Part shown: piece by piece, positions 16,820-24,354 of the stretch | Layout: every line of letters starts with the position of its first letter | Position numbering within the stretch: position 1 is the stretch's first letter | From: Clostridia bacterium | GTDB taxonomy: Bacteria; Bacillota; Clostridia; Christensenellales; CAG-138 | NCBI GenBank assembly: GCA_017539215.1 | Contig: JAFYHI010000063.1 | Location: 1 to 42,908, forward strand | DNA: 42,908 nt | Direction: 5' to 3' | Made by a program: the position numbers and the translations under genes | The notes under the pieces: model-generated | What the model was told of the DNA's origin: nothing | What the model saw: only the letters and a program-made list of their open reading frames with translations | Databases searched by the model: none

Positions 16820-17131
16820 CTATTTATCATTTTTGCTTTCATTAGGATGCTTTGCGTCATACTCCTCTATGCCTTGAATTATCTTAGTCTTTGCTTCATC
16901 CACTACAGCCTTGGAGATAGCTTCCTTCGTTTTAAGGTAGTCGATAAGTTTAACTATACCGATGGCAACGACGGCTCCTCCAATTGAGGCTAGTCCTATA
17001 GCTGGATACATTGAGGCTTGTCCCTCTATACGTCCTATCGTCTTTCCTCCTTCTTCAATCAAATTGAGAAACTTATCTGGTCCTCCAGCAGACTTCGCCG
17101 CTTTAGATAATTCAGCGTAATCCCATGCCAT
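16820..17131 (-). CDS. Small single-pass membrane protein of the cassette (103 aa)
   Basis: First gene of the cassette operon, with GGAGG before the ATG. The N-terminal 40 residues (MAWDYAELSKAAKSAGG...) are polar and helical, a hydrophobic glycine-rich segment (about 42-63) can span the membrane once, and the C-terminus is charged and helical. I do not recognise a characterised family. The layout (small membrane protein plus zinc ribbon plus small helical protein) resembles accessory cargo rather than a housekeeping unit. Confidence 0.7.
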   Translation of the reverse strand: MAWDYAELSKAAKSAGGPDKFLNLIEEGGKTIGRIEGQASMYPAIGLASIGGAVVAIGIVKLIDYLKTKEAISKAVVDEAKTKIIQGIEEYDAKHPNESKNDK

Positions 17132-17234
17132 TATTTGACCTCCATGTTAGCTGTCGCTGTTTTAATCATATCCACTAGCAGGTCTTTGTTTTTAAGCGGA
17201 TAGAGTACTAATGCCTCCTTTCTAAATCACAACG

Positions 17235-17263
17235 ATTATATAACCATTGTTGCATTAGGTCAA
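17235..17263 (-). promoter_or_regulatory. Promoter of the cassette operon
   Basis: Minus strand TTGACC (17258-17263), 17-bp spacer, TATAAT (17235-17240). Confidence 0.85.
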
Positions 17264-17270
17264 GAGAAAA

Positions 17271-17286
17271 GCAACAATTAAGTTGC
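17271..17286. promoter_or_regulatory. Candidate operator upstream of the cassette promoter
   Basis: Inverted repeat GCAAC-AATTAA-GTTGC eight bases upstream of the -35 box. A further TTGTTGC lies in the spacer, so a dimeric regulator could bind both. No regulator gene is in the cassette. Confidence 0.4.
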
Positions 17287-17380
17287 AGTACCGATTTTGA
17301 GCAAACGGTTTTCTTGCACTCTTTACAGTACGAGGGAAAAGCACGGCTCGGCGAATAATCGCCTTGCTTCCAACAAAAGT

Positions 17381-17404
17381 GCCGCGAGCCTGTATTTCAA
17401 ATAA
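17381..17404 (+). repeat. Right copy of the 24-nt direct repeat
   Basis: Copy of the phosphofructokinase gene end with one change (A to G at 17386), no longer attached to the gene. It is followed by the strong hairpin that was probably the original terminator. Confidence 0.85.
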
Positions 17405-17423
17405 GAACTACCCGAAGCAAAAT

Positions 17424-17457
17424 AAAAGCCGCAGGCCTGCGCCTGCGGCTTTTGCGT
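17424..17457. terminator. Strong bidirectional terminator
   Basis: A 13-bp stem (AAAAGCCGCAGGC / GCCTGCGGCTTTT) with CTGC loop, T-rich on both strands. It serves hsp20 from the right and was probably the original phosphofructokinase terminator. Confidence 0.88.
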
Positions 17458-17463
17458 TTTACG

Positions 17464-17916
17464 TCAGCCCTCGATCATGATGGTCTTCTTCTCGGGGAGC
17501 TTGGGCTGCTCCTTCTTGGGCACGGTGAGCGTCAGCACACCGTCCTCGAATTTGGCCTTGATGTCCTCCTCGGTGAGGTTCTTGCCTACGAAGAAGCTCC
17601 TCTGCATGGTGCCGGAATAGCGTTCGCAGCGGATGAGCTTGCCCTTAGTGTCCTTCTCGTCCTTGTCGAGACCCTTCGCCGCGGTGACGGTCAGATTGCC
17701 GTTCTCGAGCTCAAGGCTGATCTCATCCTTCTTGAAGCCGGGCAGGTCGATGTCGACCTCATACCCGTCGTCGTGCTCACGCACGTCGGTCCTCATAACG
17801 TGAGCCGCGTGCTTGCCGTAAAGTTTCCTGTCCGCAGACTCCAGCTCGCGCATTGCGGGGAAGGTGAAGTCCATAAGGTCATCAAAGATGCTGTCGCCGA
17901 AAAAGTTGGTAAACAT
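17464..17916 (-). CDS. Small heat-shock protein, Hsp20 family
   Basis: A 150-residue ATP-independent chaperone. The alpha-crystallin domain runs from about 40 to 140: YEVDIDLPGFKKDEISLELENG, RSFFVGKNL, and the GVLTLTVPKKE end with the Gly-x-Leu motif. The C-terminal tail KKTIMIEG carries the I-x-I motif used for oligomer contacts. AAAGGAGG places the start at 17916. A CIRCE operator overlaps its promoter, so HrcA should repress it outside stress. Confidence 0.95.
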   Translation of the reverse strand: MFTNFFGDSIFDDLMDFTFPAMRELESADRKLYGKHAAHVMRTDVREHDDGYEVDIDLPGFKKDEISLELENGNLTVTAAKGLDKDEKDTKGKLIRCERYSGTMQRSFFVGKNLTEEDIKAKFEDGVLTLTVPKKEQPKLPEKKTIMIEG

Positions 17917-18041
17917 AGTCAATTCCTCCTTTACCCATACACTTATATTGCGCATCGGGACGGAAGATCATTCATTGGGGGCGCCGGAGGTTTTTGCCCT
18001 CCTCGGCCCTGCGGGTCTTCTCTTATCCTTTTGTTGACTCT

Positions 18042-18069
18042 ATTATACCACTATTGTTAGCACTGTCAA
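18042..18069 (-). promoter_or_regulatory. Promoter of hsp20
   Basis: Minus strand TTGACA (18064-18069), 16-bp spacer, TATAAT (18042-18047). Confidence 0.85.
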
Positions 18070-18083
18070 GCGTTGAGTGCTAA
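18057..18083. promoter_or_regulatory. CIRCE operator (HrcA site)
   Basis: Inverted repeat TTAGCACTG-N9-GAGTGCTAA. It matches the CIRCE consensus TTAGCACTC-N9-GAGTGCTAA at 17 of 18 arm positions and covers the -35 box of hsp20. Confidence 0.93.
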
Positions 18084-18145
18084 TATATTAATATATTTTT
18101 ATGAGGGCTACCCCGTCCGTTTTGAGTATTTACGAATTCTGCCTG

Positions 18146-18174
18146 TTGCAACACGAGCGGGTTTGGGTTAAAAT
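18146..18174 (+). promoter_or_regulatory. Promoter of the pullulanase gene
   Basis: TTGCAA (18146-18151), 17-bp spacer, TAAAAT (18169-18174). Confidence 0.7.
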
Positions 18175-18204
18175 ATATACAATAACTCCATGGAGGTCTG
18201 TTAT

Positions 18205-20856
18205 ATGAAGCGCATTACCGCCTTTTTGCTTATCGCGGCGTTTGCCGCGCTGCTGTTGACGGGCTGCACGGGCCCATCGGAGCCCGGGCCGACCGGGGAG
18301 CCTGCGGCCCCGACCGAAACGGGCGGAGAAGGTTTTGAGCCCTACGACCCCCCGCGTGAGGACGGCACGAGCCGCGTCGTATTCTATTGGTACAACGAAA
18401 CGGGAGTGTACGACGACTGCGATATGTGGATATGGCTGCCCAACGCCGACGGGCACGGGTACGCGTTCCACCCCTGCGAATACGGCGCAAAGGTCGTGCT
18501 GGACGTGCCGCAGGGCACCTCCGAGGTCGGCTTTATAGTGCGCCGCGCCTGCTCCGATCCCGGCGGCGCAAGCTGGGGCGACGCGGTAAAGGACTATGAC
18601 GGCGACCGGTTCGCCGCCGTAACGGGCGATATCACCGAGGTCTACTTAAAGCCCGGCGACGGGGCAATGTACAGGAGCGACGACGGAGGCAAGACATTGT
18701 ATCAGGACAAGGTTTTGAGCTTGGCGGGGATGATCTCGCTGAACGAGATAAAATACACGCTCTCCCCCGCGACGCGGATCACCTCGCTCGATCAGGTGAA
18801 GGTCACGGAAGGCGGGCGCGAGATAGCCGTCGAGAGCCTTTCGAGCCTTAACAACGAGGTGATATTCGGCGTGATAAAGACCGCCGAAGAGCTGGATATC
18901 TCAAAGGCATACACGCTTGAGATAGAGGGCTTTGCACCCTGTCCCGTGGTGCCCACGGAGGTTTTCGACAGCGAGGCCTTCAATGAAAAGTACGCCTATG
19001 ACTTGCCTTTGGGCGTCACCGCCACGCCGGTAGGCTATGCGTTTACGCTTTGGGCGCCCACGGCGCAGAGCGTCAGCCTGAACATTTACGCCGAGGGCGC
19101 GGGCGGCGAGGCCGAGGGCTCCTACCCCATGCTGCGCGGCGAGCACGGCGAATGGACTCTCGGCACGGATGTGGGCGCGCGCGGAAAATACTACACCTAT
19201 ACCGTCACGACCGCTCTCGGAACGAATGAGATAGTCGATCCCTACGCAAAGGCGGTTGGCGTGAACGGCGACCGCGGCATGGTACTGGATCTTGAATCGA
19301 CCGACCCCGAGGGCTGGGAGAACGACCGTTTTGTATCGGGGCTCGATTCGTATGAGGACGCCGTTATATGGGAGGTGCACGTTCGTGACTTCTCCAACAG
19401 GATCGCCTCCTCCGAGTATCCCGGCAAATACCTTGCCTTTACCGAGACCGGGCTTAAAAACTCCGCAGGCGAGGCCGTAGGTCTCGATTACCTCAAGGAC
19501 CTGGGCATTACGCACGTTCATCTGCAGCCCATATACGACTATGCCACGGTGGACGAGGCGAACGACGCGCCTCAGTTCAACTGGGGCTACGATCCCAAGA
19601 ACTACAACGCCCCCGAGGGCAGCTATTCCACCGACCCGTACCATGGCGAGGTGCGCGTGAACGAGGTGAAGCGCATGGTACAAGCCCTGCACGAGGCGGG
19701 CATTGGCGTGGTCATGGACGTTGTTTACAACCACACCTATTCGGCAGACTCCTGTCTGGGGCTTGCCGTGCCGTACTACTACTACCGCTATGACGGAACG
19801 GGCGCGCTTTCAAACGGCTCCGGCTGCGGCAACGAGACCGCCTCCGAGCGCACGATGTTCCGCAAGTATATGGTGGATTCCGTAAGCTACTGGGCGAGCG
19901 AATACCATATAGACGGGTTCCGCTTTGACCTGATGGCCCTGCACGACATTAAGACCATGCAGGAGATAGAGGCCGCCGTACACGGCATTAACCCCTGCGC
20001 CCTTATCTACGGCGAGGGCTGGACGGGAGGCACAAGCACCCTGCGCGAAAACGAGCGCGCAAGCCAGGCGAACATATCCCAAATCACCCCGTCCGCCGGC
20101 GCGATAGGCGGCGTGGCGGTGTTCAACGACAGCATACGCGACGGCCTGAAGGGCAGCGTGTTCAACGCAAAGGACCGCGGCTACATAAACGGGGCCGCTT
20201 CGCAGGGGACGGCAAACAGCGTGCTGTTCGGCATTGCGGGCGGGGGAAAGCTGCCCACCTCGAACTGGGGCGTTGAAGGGAACGCGGTCATCAACTACAT
20301 GGCCTGCCACGACAACAACACCATTTGGGATAAGCTGCTGCTTTCAAACCCCGAGGCAAGCGACGAAGAGCGCGCGGCAATGAACCGCTTCGGCGCGGAG
20401 ATAATAATGCTGTCGAAGGGTACGCCTTTCATGCTTGCCGGCGAGGAGATGCTTCGCAGCAAGGACGGCAACTCCAATAGCTACAACGCCTCCGACGAGA
20501 TAAACAACATCGATTGGGAGCGCCTTGTGCCCGGCTCGGCGGAGTACGCGATGCGCGGCCTTTACAGGGACCTTATCGCAATGCGAAAGGCAAACGCCTT
20601 CCTGACCGACCCCGAGGTACACGCCGTTTGTCAGGTGACCGACGGGAACGTGATAGAGGTGCAGTACATGCGCGGGCGCAAGCCTGTGGCCGTCGCGTTC
20701 ATCAACCCCGGCCCGGGCGACGCGGACTACACGGTGGGCTCCGACGTGCGCGTGCTGACAGACGGCTCCGGCGTTTATCCCGCGGACGGGCCCGTGGTAA
20801 ACGGCAGCTTTACCGTGCCCGCAAGGTCGGTATTTCTTGCGGCGTTCGCCGATTAA
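18205..20856 (+). CDS. pulA: Type I pullulanase, lipoprotein
   Basis: An 883-residue surface enzyme that cleaves alpha-1,6 links in pullulan, starch or glycogen. The N-terminus is a lipoprotein signal (LLLTGC). A CBM41-like starch-binding domain (about 45-165) and a CBM48-like module (about 270-360, FTLWAPTAQSVSL) follow, then the GH13 barrel. The type I mark NWGYDPKNYN lies near 459, the nucleophile Asp in GFRFDLM is about 575, the acid Glu in IYGEGW about 604, and the stabilising Asp in NYMACHDN about 703. GGAGG precedes the ATG at 18205. It is monocistronic by its own promoter; the next gene has a separate one. Confidence 0.95.
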   Translation: MKRITAFLLIAAFAALLLTGCTGPSEPGPTGEPAAPTETGGEGFEPYDPPREDGTSRVVFYWYNETGVYDDCDMWIWLPNADGHGYAFHPCEYGAKVVLDVPQGTSEVGFIVRRACSDPGGASWGDAVKDYDGDRFAAVTGDITEVYLKPGDGAMYRSDDGGKTLYQDKVLSLAGMISLNEIKYTLSPATRITSLDQVKVTEGGREIAVESLSSLNNEVIFGVIKTAEELDISKAYTLEIEGFAPCPVVPTEVFDSEAFNEKYAYDLPLGVTATPVGYAFTLWAPTAQSVSLNIYAEGAGGEAEGSYPMLRGEHGEWTLGTDVGARGKYYTYTVTTALGTNEIVDPYAKAVGVNGDRGMVLDLESTDPEGWENDRFVSGLDSYEDAVIWEVHVRDFSNRIASSEYPGKYLAFTETGLKNSAGEAVGLDYLKDLGITHVHLQPIYDYATVDEANDAPQFNWGYDPKNYNAPEGSYSTDPYHGEVRVNEVKRMVQALHEAGIGVVMDVVYNHTYSADSCLGLAVPYYYYRYDGTGALSNGSGCGNETASERTMFRKYMVDSVSYWASEYHIDGFRFDLMALHDIKTMQEIEAAVHGINPCALIYGEGWTGGTSTLRENERASQANISQITPSAGAIGGVAVFNDSIRDGLKGSVFNAKDRGYINGAASQGTANSVLFGIAGGGKLPTSNWGVEGNAVINYMACHDNNTIWDKLLLSNPEASDEERAAMNRFGAEIIMLSKGTPFMLAGEEMLRSKDGNSNSYNASDEINNIDWERLVPGSAEYAMRGLYRDLIAMRKANAFLTDPEVHAVCQVTDGNVIEVQYMRGRKPVAVAFINPGPGDADYTVGSDVRVLTDGSGVYPADGPVVNGSFTVPARSVFLAAFAD

Positions 20857-20859
20857 GCG

Positions 20860-20888
20860 TTGAAAGCGCGTCCATCTTATTGTACAAT
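20860..20888 (+). promoter_or_regulatory. Promoter of the flavodoxin gene
   Basis: TTGAAA (20860-20865), 17-bp spacer, TACAAT (20883-20888), just after the pullulanase stop. Confidence 0.7.
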
Positions 20889-20898
20889 AAGACGGACG
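20869..20898. promoter_or_regulatory. 30-bp palindrome covering the flavodoxin promoter
   Basis: The arms CGTCC and GGACG flank a TCTTATTGTACAATAAGA core. Only one symmetric pair mismatches. It spans the spacer and -10 box, as expected of a repressor operator. As RNA it would also form a hairpin, but no T tract follows. Confidence 0.65.
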
Positions 20899-20917
20899 AA
20901 GAACGGAGGTCAAAAAA

Positions 20918-21439
20918 ATGGCAAAAACACTCATCGCTTATTTCTCCCGCAGGGACGAGAACTACGTGGGCATTTCAAAAGAGGTGCTGACCGTCGGCAA
21001 CACCGAGATAGCCGTTCGGAAGATACGCGAGCTGATAGACGCGGACGTTTTTGAGGTGGCTATGAAAAAGCCCTACTCCAAGGGTTATGAGGACGCTATG
21101 CGCGAGTCAAAGGCCGATCTTGACGCGAACGCCCGCCCGGAGCTTGTCGCGCTGCCCGAAGGTATTGCGGACTATGACACCGTGATACTTGCCTACCCCA
21201 ATTATTGGGACACCATGCCCATGGCTATGTTCACCTTTCTGGAGGCATTCGACTTTACGGGCAAGAAGGTGCTGCCGCTTTGCACCAACGAGGGCGGAGA
21301 CATGGGCAACAGCATTTACGACATTCGCCGCACCTGCCGCGGCATAAAGCTTTGCGGCGGGCTGTCGCTTGCCGGCTGCGGCGTGAATGACTCCAAGCCC
21401 TTTATCGAAAAGTGGCTGAGGGCCAACGGGGCGATGTAA
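20918..21439 (+). CDS. Flavodoxin-family protein
   Basis: A 173-residue protein of the flavodoxin_4 type. The N-terminus MAKTLIAYFSRRDENYVG is close to the FMN phosphate-binding loop (normally YFSxTGxT), though the loop here has Arg-Arg-Asp-Glu-Asn in place of the Gly/Thr signature. The later segments AYPNYWDTMPMAMFTFLE and LPLCTNEGGDMGNS match the flavin-contact loops. It likely carries electrons or reduces small molecules. CGGAGG precedes the ATG. The palindrome at its promoter suggests it is induced by a specific signal. Confidence 0.88.
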   Translation: MAKTLIAYFSRRDENYVGISKEVLTVGNTEIAVRKIRELIDADVFEVAMKKPYSKGYEDAMRESKADLDANARPELVALPEGIADYDTVILAYPNYWDTMPMAMFTFLEAFDFTGKKVLPLCTNEGGDMGNSIYDIRRTCRGIKLCGGLSLAGCGVNDSKPFIEKWLRANGAM

Positions 21440-21456
21440 AACGGGCTGATAAAACG

Positions 21457-21485
21457 GCGCCGGGGGCGGTCCCCCGGCGCTTTTT
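21457..21485 (+). terminator. Terminator after the flavodoxin gene
   Basis: A 10-bp GC stem (GCGCCGGGGG / CCCCCGGCGC), CGGT loop and five T. Confidence 0.92.
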
Positions 21486-21496
21486 AATGCTGCCGT

Positions 21497-22054
21497 TCAG
21501 TATTTCTTTGCCCTGTGCCGCAGATAAAACGCAAGCGCCGTGCCCATGAAGGCCTGCGAATACTCCTCGCTGCCAAAGCCCGCTATAACCTCATCTACTG
21601 GCCGGGTGAACACGTCTATCACCTCGTCGCGGTCAAGATGCTGCACGCCCGTCTTCTCAAGCTCCTCCGCAAGGTAAACGTGGTAGGCGCATTTGAATAT
21701 GGCGGGGTTGGGGCTGCACGAGCCGAGATGCACGAGCCTGCCCGCCTTATAGCCCGTCTCCTCGAAAAGCTCGCGCCGGGCGGCCTCGCGCGGGTCCTCC
21801 CCTGCGTCGACGACTCCGCCCGGAAACTCGGTAACGAGCCGCTCCGCGCCGTGCCTCCATTGGCGCACCAGCACGAATTCGCCCCCGGTCTCGGCGACCG
21901 TCACCACGCAGTCCGGCCCGCGCAGAGCAAAATAATCCCCCTCAAGGCCGTATGAATTCCTTTCGCGCTGCAGCTCCACGTCGAACACGCGTGTTTTAAG
22001 CAGGGTCTCACGCCCGACAACGCTCCACATAAGCCGCGAATCGTCAGTCCTCAT
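21497..22054 (-). CDS. Nudix hydrolase, ADP-ribose pyrophosphatase-like
   Basis: A 185-residue enzyme that hydrolyses nucleoside diphosphate derivatives. The Nudix box starts GGVVDAGEDPREAARREL and ends FEETGY (GX5EX7REUXEEXGU satisfied). The preceding VRQWRHGAERLVTEFPGG and the later SPNPAIFKCAYHVYLA resemble ADP-ribose pyrophosphatases of the NudF/YqkG group. The ATG at 22054 overlaps the end of the DUF2130 gene by 11 bases, so translation is coupled. The natural substrate is not fixed by sequence. Confidence 0.9.
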   Translation of the reverse strand: MRTDDSRLMWSVVGRETLLKTRVFDVELQRERNSYGLEGDYFALRGPDCVVTVAETGGEFVLVRQWRHGAERLVTEFPGGVVDAGEDPREAARRELFEETGYKAGRLVHLGSCSPNPAIFKCAYHVYLAEELEKTGVQHLDRDEVIDVFTRPVDEVIAGFGSEEYSQAFMGTALAFYLRHRAKKY

Positions 22055-23420
22055 TGCTCTTTTTCGCCTCCTCAAACAGCGCCGCGACGGCGGGCGCGTT
22101 TTTCGTGAGCTTTTTTATGGTCAGGTCGTCCGCCTTGTCGTTTGCAAGGCGCAGGTTGTGCATGGTAAGGCGCAGGGCCTCCTTTAGCTTTTCAAGGTGG
22201 TCTATGGCCTTTTGTATCTCGTCCATGGCGGTGTCGAAACGCTCGTTCGCCACGCGGTAGTTCTTGCCGAACGCCTCCTTGAATGCGTTCACGTTCTGCT
22301 CAAAGCGGCCCACGTCCAACTGCCTGTCGCGCACGGCGGCAAGCTCGCGCCTGTATTTGAGCGATTTGAGCGCCCCGTTTCGCAAAAGCGATATTATGGG
22401 CAGGAAGAACTGCGGACGCACGACGTACATCTTTTCATACCGATAGGAAACGTCCACGATGCCCTCGTTGTAAAGGTCGTTATCGGCCTCAAGCAGCGAC
22501 ACCAGCACCGCATATTCGCATTTTTTCTCGCGTCGGTCGCGGTCGAGCTCGCGGAAGAAGTCCTCGTTGCGGTGCTTGGCCGCCGTCGTGTCCATCTCGT
22601 TTTTCATCTCGAACATTATGGAGATCAGCTCGCCGCCCTCGCCGTCCTCTTCGCGGAATATGAAGTCGCCCTTGGAGCCCGTGCGGGCGTCGTTGTCCTT
22701 TTCGAAATAAGCGTTGGGGAACGCCGTCATGCGTATGGAGTTGAAGCGGTTCATGCAATGCTGTTCAAGACTCTCGCCCACCATCTTGGTGGACTGGCGG
22801 GCCTTGAAGTCTTTATAATACTCCAGCTCCGTGTCCTTCAGGCGCAGTTCGCGGTCAAAGCTCTCCTTCATGGACTGCTCGCGCAGGCGGGCTTCAGCTG
22901 CGCCTGCCTCGAGCTTGCTTTTAAGCTCAGTCAGCTCCGCCGCCTTTAAGAACAGCTCCTCGTCCTTTTTCTTTTCCGCCGCCATCACGGCAAGGTTCTT
23001 GTCCGTTTCACCCGACTCCACGCGGGCGCGCAGCTTTTCGATCTCGCGCTCTTTTTCGGCAAGCTCGTCCTTTTTGGCCTGCAGGGCGGCCTCCTGCTCG
23101 CGCTCCTTTTGGCGCAGCGCCTCCTCCACGGCAAGCTTCTTGTCCGTCTCCCCCGCTTTGAGCTCTGCGCGCAGGCTGTCTATAAGGCGCTCCTTTTCGG
23201 CTATCTGAGCGTCCTTTTTCGTAAGCGCCTCGCTCTGGCGCTTCTCGTTTTCAAGCCGCTCCAGCTCGCGCTCGCCCGCGGCCCGCTCCAAAAGCTCCTG
23301 CTCGCGGCGCCTGACGTCGTTTGCGAATTCCTTATCGCGCACCTGCCTGACTATTGCCGCATAGCCCGACTCGTCCACCTGAAAGACCTGCCCGCAGTTG
23401 GGACATTTTATCTCGTTCAT
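22044..23420 (-). CDS. DUF2130 coiled-coil protein with N-terminal zinc ribbon
   Basis: A 458-residue protein of the DUF2130 family. It starts at an ATG preceded by GGAGG with MNEIKCPNCGQVFQV, a CxxC knuckle. Residues about 25-190 form a long Glu/Lys/Arg-rich coiled coil. The conserved C-terminal domain shows SLEQHCMNRFN, NAYFEKDNDARTGSKGDF and FEMKNEMDTTAAKHRNEDFF, a run of Asp, Glu and Lys residues like PD-(D/E)XK nucleases (KGDFIF, FEMKN). The family is uncharacterised; a nuclease-like role is inferred. It is co-transcribed with the Nudix gene and divergent from msrA. Confidence 0.85.
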   Translation of the reverse strand: MNEIKCPNCGQVFQVDESGYAAIVRQVRDKEFANDVRRREQELLERAAGERELERLENEKRQSEALTKKDAQIAEKERLIDSLRAELKAGETDKKLAVEEALRQKEREQEAALQAKKDELAEKEREIEKLRARVESGETDKNLAVMAAEKKKDEELFLKAAELTELKSKLEAGAAEARLREQSMKESFDRELRLKDTELEYYKDFKARQSTKMVGESLEQHCMNRFNSIRMTAFPNAYFEKDNDARTGSKGDFIFREEDGEGGELISIMFEMKNEMDTTAAKHRNEDFFRELDRDRREKKCEYAVLVSLLEADNDLYNEGIVDVSYRYEKMYVVRPQFFLPIISLLRNGALKSLKYRRELAAVRDRQLDVGRFEQNVNAFKEAFGKNYRVANERFDTAMDEIQKAIDHLEKLKEALRLTMHNLRLANDKADDLTIKKLTKNAPAVAALFEEAKKSNED

Positions 23421-23447
23421 AATGACCTCCGGCGATCGTTTTTTCAC

Positions 23448-23476
23448 ATTATACCGCATTTTCGCCTTCGTGCCAA
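23448..23476 (-). promoter_or_regulatory. Promoter of the DUF2130-Nudix operon
   Basis: Minus strand TTGGCA (23471-23476), 17-bp spacer, TATAAT (23448-23453). Confidence 0.75.
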
Positions 23477-23485
23477 CAAAAAGAG

Positions 23486-23514
23486 TTGACAGAACCGGCG
23501 CTCTCAAATATACT
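23486..23514 (+). promoter_or_regulatory. Promoter of msrA
   Basis: TTGACA (23486-23491), 17-bp spacer, TATACT (23509-23514). Its -35 box lies nine bases from that of the divergent promoter. Confidence 0.85.
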
Positions 23515-23545
23515 ATATCAAAACAGAGACGAAAGGAGTGTGCCG

Positions 23546-24034
23546 ATGAAGACCCTTTATCTTGCGGGCGGCTGTTTTTGGGGGACGCAGCGCTTTTTTG
23601 ACCAGTTCGACGGAGTGACCCACACAGAGGTGGGCTATGCAAACGGCCCGGCGGGCGACGTGACGTATGAGGAGGTCTGCAAAAGCTCCGGCCACGCGGA
23701 GACCGTGCGCGTGGATTATGACGAAAGCGTGCTGCCCACCGCCAAGCTGCTGGAATACTATTTTATGGTGATCGACCCCCTGTCGGTGAACAAGCAGGGA
23801 GGCGACGAGGGAGTGCAGTACCGTACGGGAGTTTATTACGACGACCCGACCCTGCTTGAGGACGTCAAGGCCGCGTTTGAAAAGGAGCAGGCCAAGTACG
23901 ACAAGCCCATGGCGGTGGAGCTTTTGCCGCTTGAGAGCTTTTGCGGCGCGGAGGAGTACCATCAGAAATACCTGGTCAAAAACCCCACGGGCTACTGCCA
24001 TATTGCTCCGTGGCTGCTTGACCTGAAAAAATAA
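23546..24034 (+). CDS. msrA: Peptide methionine-S-sulfoxide reductase MsrA
   Basis: A 162-residue cytoplasmic repair enzyme that reduces methionine-S-sulfoxide in proteins. The catalytic Cys10 is in the GGCFWG signature. Further family blocks are TEVGYANG, YEEVCKSSGHAETVRVDYD, the double-Asp-Pro-Leu segment and the C-terminal EEYHQKYL. A downstream Cys (NPTGYCHI) may act as the recycling thiol. GAAAGGAG precedes the ATG. The zinc-ribbon gene follows 13 bases later, so they share an mRNA. Confidence 0.95.
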   Translation: MKTLYLAGGCFWGTQRFFDQFDGVTHTEVGYANGPAGDVTYEEVCKSSGHAETVRVDYDESVLPTAKLLEYYFMVIDPLSVNKQGGDEGVQYRTGVYYDDPTLLEDVKAAFEKEQAKYDKPMAVELLPLESFCGAEEYHQKYLVKNPTGYCHIAPWLLDLKK

Positions 24035-24047
24035 CGGGAGGCAAGGT

Positions 24048-24269
24048 ATGAAAAACAGCAGGACCTGCCCCAAGTGCGGAGGCAGCAACGTGAGGATATC
24101 GGAGGGCGGAGCGGGCGCGTACGGCTCCGGCAACAACATACCCATAGGCAGCTTCGTTTGGCAGGCCGTGCCCGTGGACAGGTATATCTGCTGCGACTGC
24201 GGCTATACCGAGGAGTGGATACGGCGCGAACACATTTCGAAGATAGAGTCCTCGAAAAAGCGTATTTGA
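24048..24269 (+). CDS. Small double-CxxC zinc-ribbon protein (73 aa)
   Basis: The product has CPKCGG at the N-terminus and CCDCGY about 40 residues later, with a glycine-rich stretch between (GGAGAYGSGNN). CGGGAGG precedes the ATG. It is co-transcribed with msrA and ends before a terminator. The fold is a treble-clef or ribbon-type metal site. No function is recognised, and a redox-linked accessory role is only suggested by the neighbour. Confidence 0.8.
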   Translation: MKNSRTCPKCGGSNVRISEGGAGAYGSGNNIPIGSFVWQAVPVDRYICCDCGYTEEWIRREHISKIESSKKRI

Positions 24270-24293
24270 CGGCTTTGCCCGAGATTGGACAAA

Positions 24294-24326
24294 CCCGATG
24301 CGGCATGGGCTTTGCATCGGGTTTTT
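24294..24326. terminator. Terminator between zinc-ribbon and MATE genes
   Basis: An 8-bp stem CCCGATGC / GCATCGGG, 12-base loop, five T on the plus strand and TTTG on the minus. It probably works both ways for the convergent genes. Confidence 0.88.
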
Positions 24327-24354
24327 GTATTGGGTTTTGCGCTGCGGCCGGGGG

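Larger units (their letters stand above)
16264..17404. mobile_element. Small AT-rich cassette inserted at the 3' end of the phosphofructokinase gene
   Basis: About 1.14 kb with lower GC than both flanks, bounded by the 24-nt repeats. It contains three small leftward genes under one promoter and no recombinase. The old gene end and its original strong terminator (17424-17453) remain on the right. The left copy rebuilds the protein's C-terminus, so the insertion did not break the gene. This is the layout of site-specific integration into a gene end by an enzyme supplied from elsewhere; the mechanism is inferred. Confidence 0.6.

Noticed and set aside
17164-17226. Possible extra small minus-strand gene before the cassette membrane protein
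   Set aside because: An AAGGAGG site is present and a frame stays open to a stop overlapping the next ATG, but there is no normal start codon at usable spacing.
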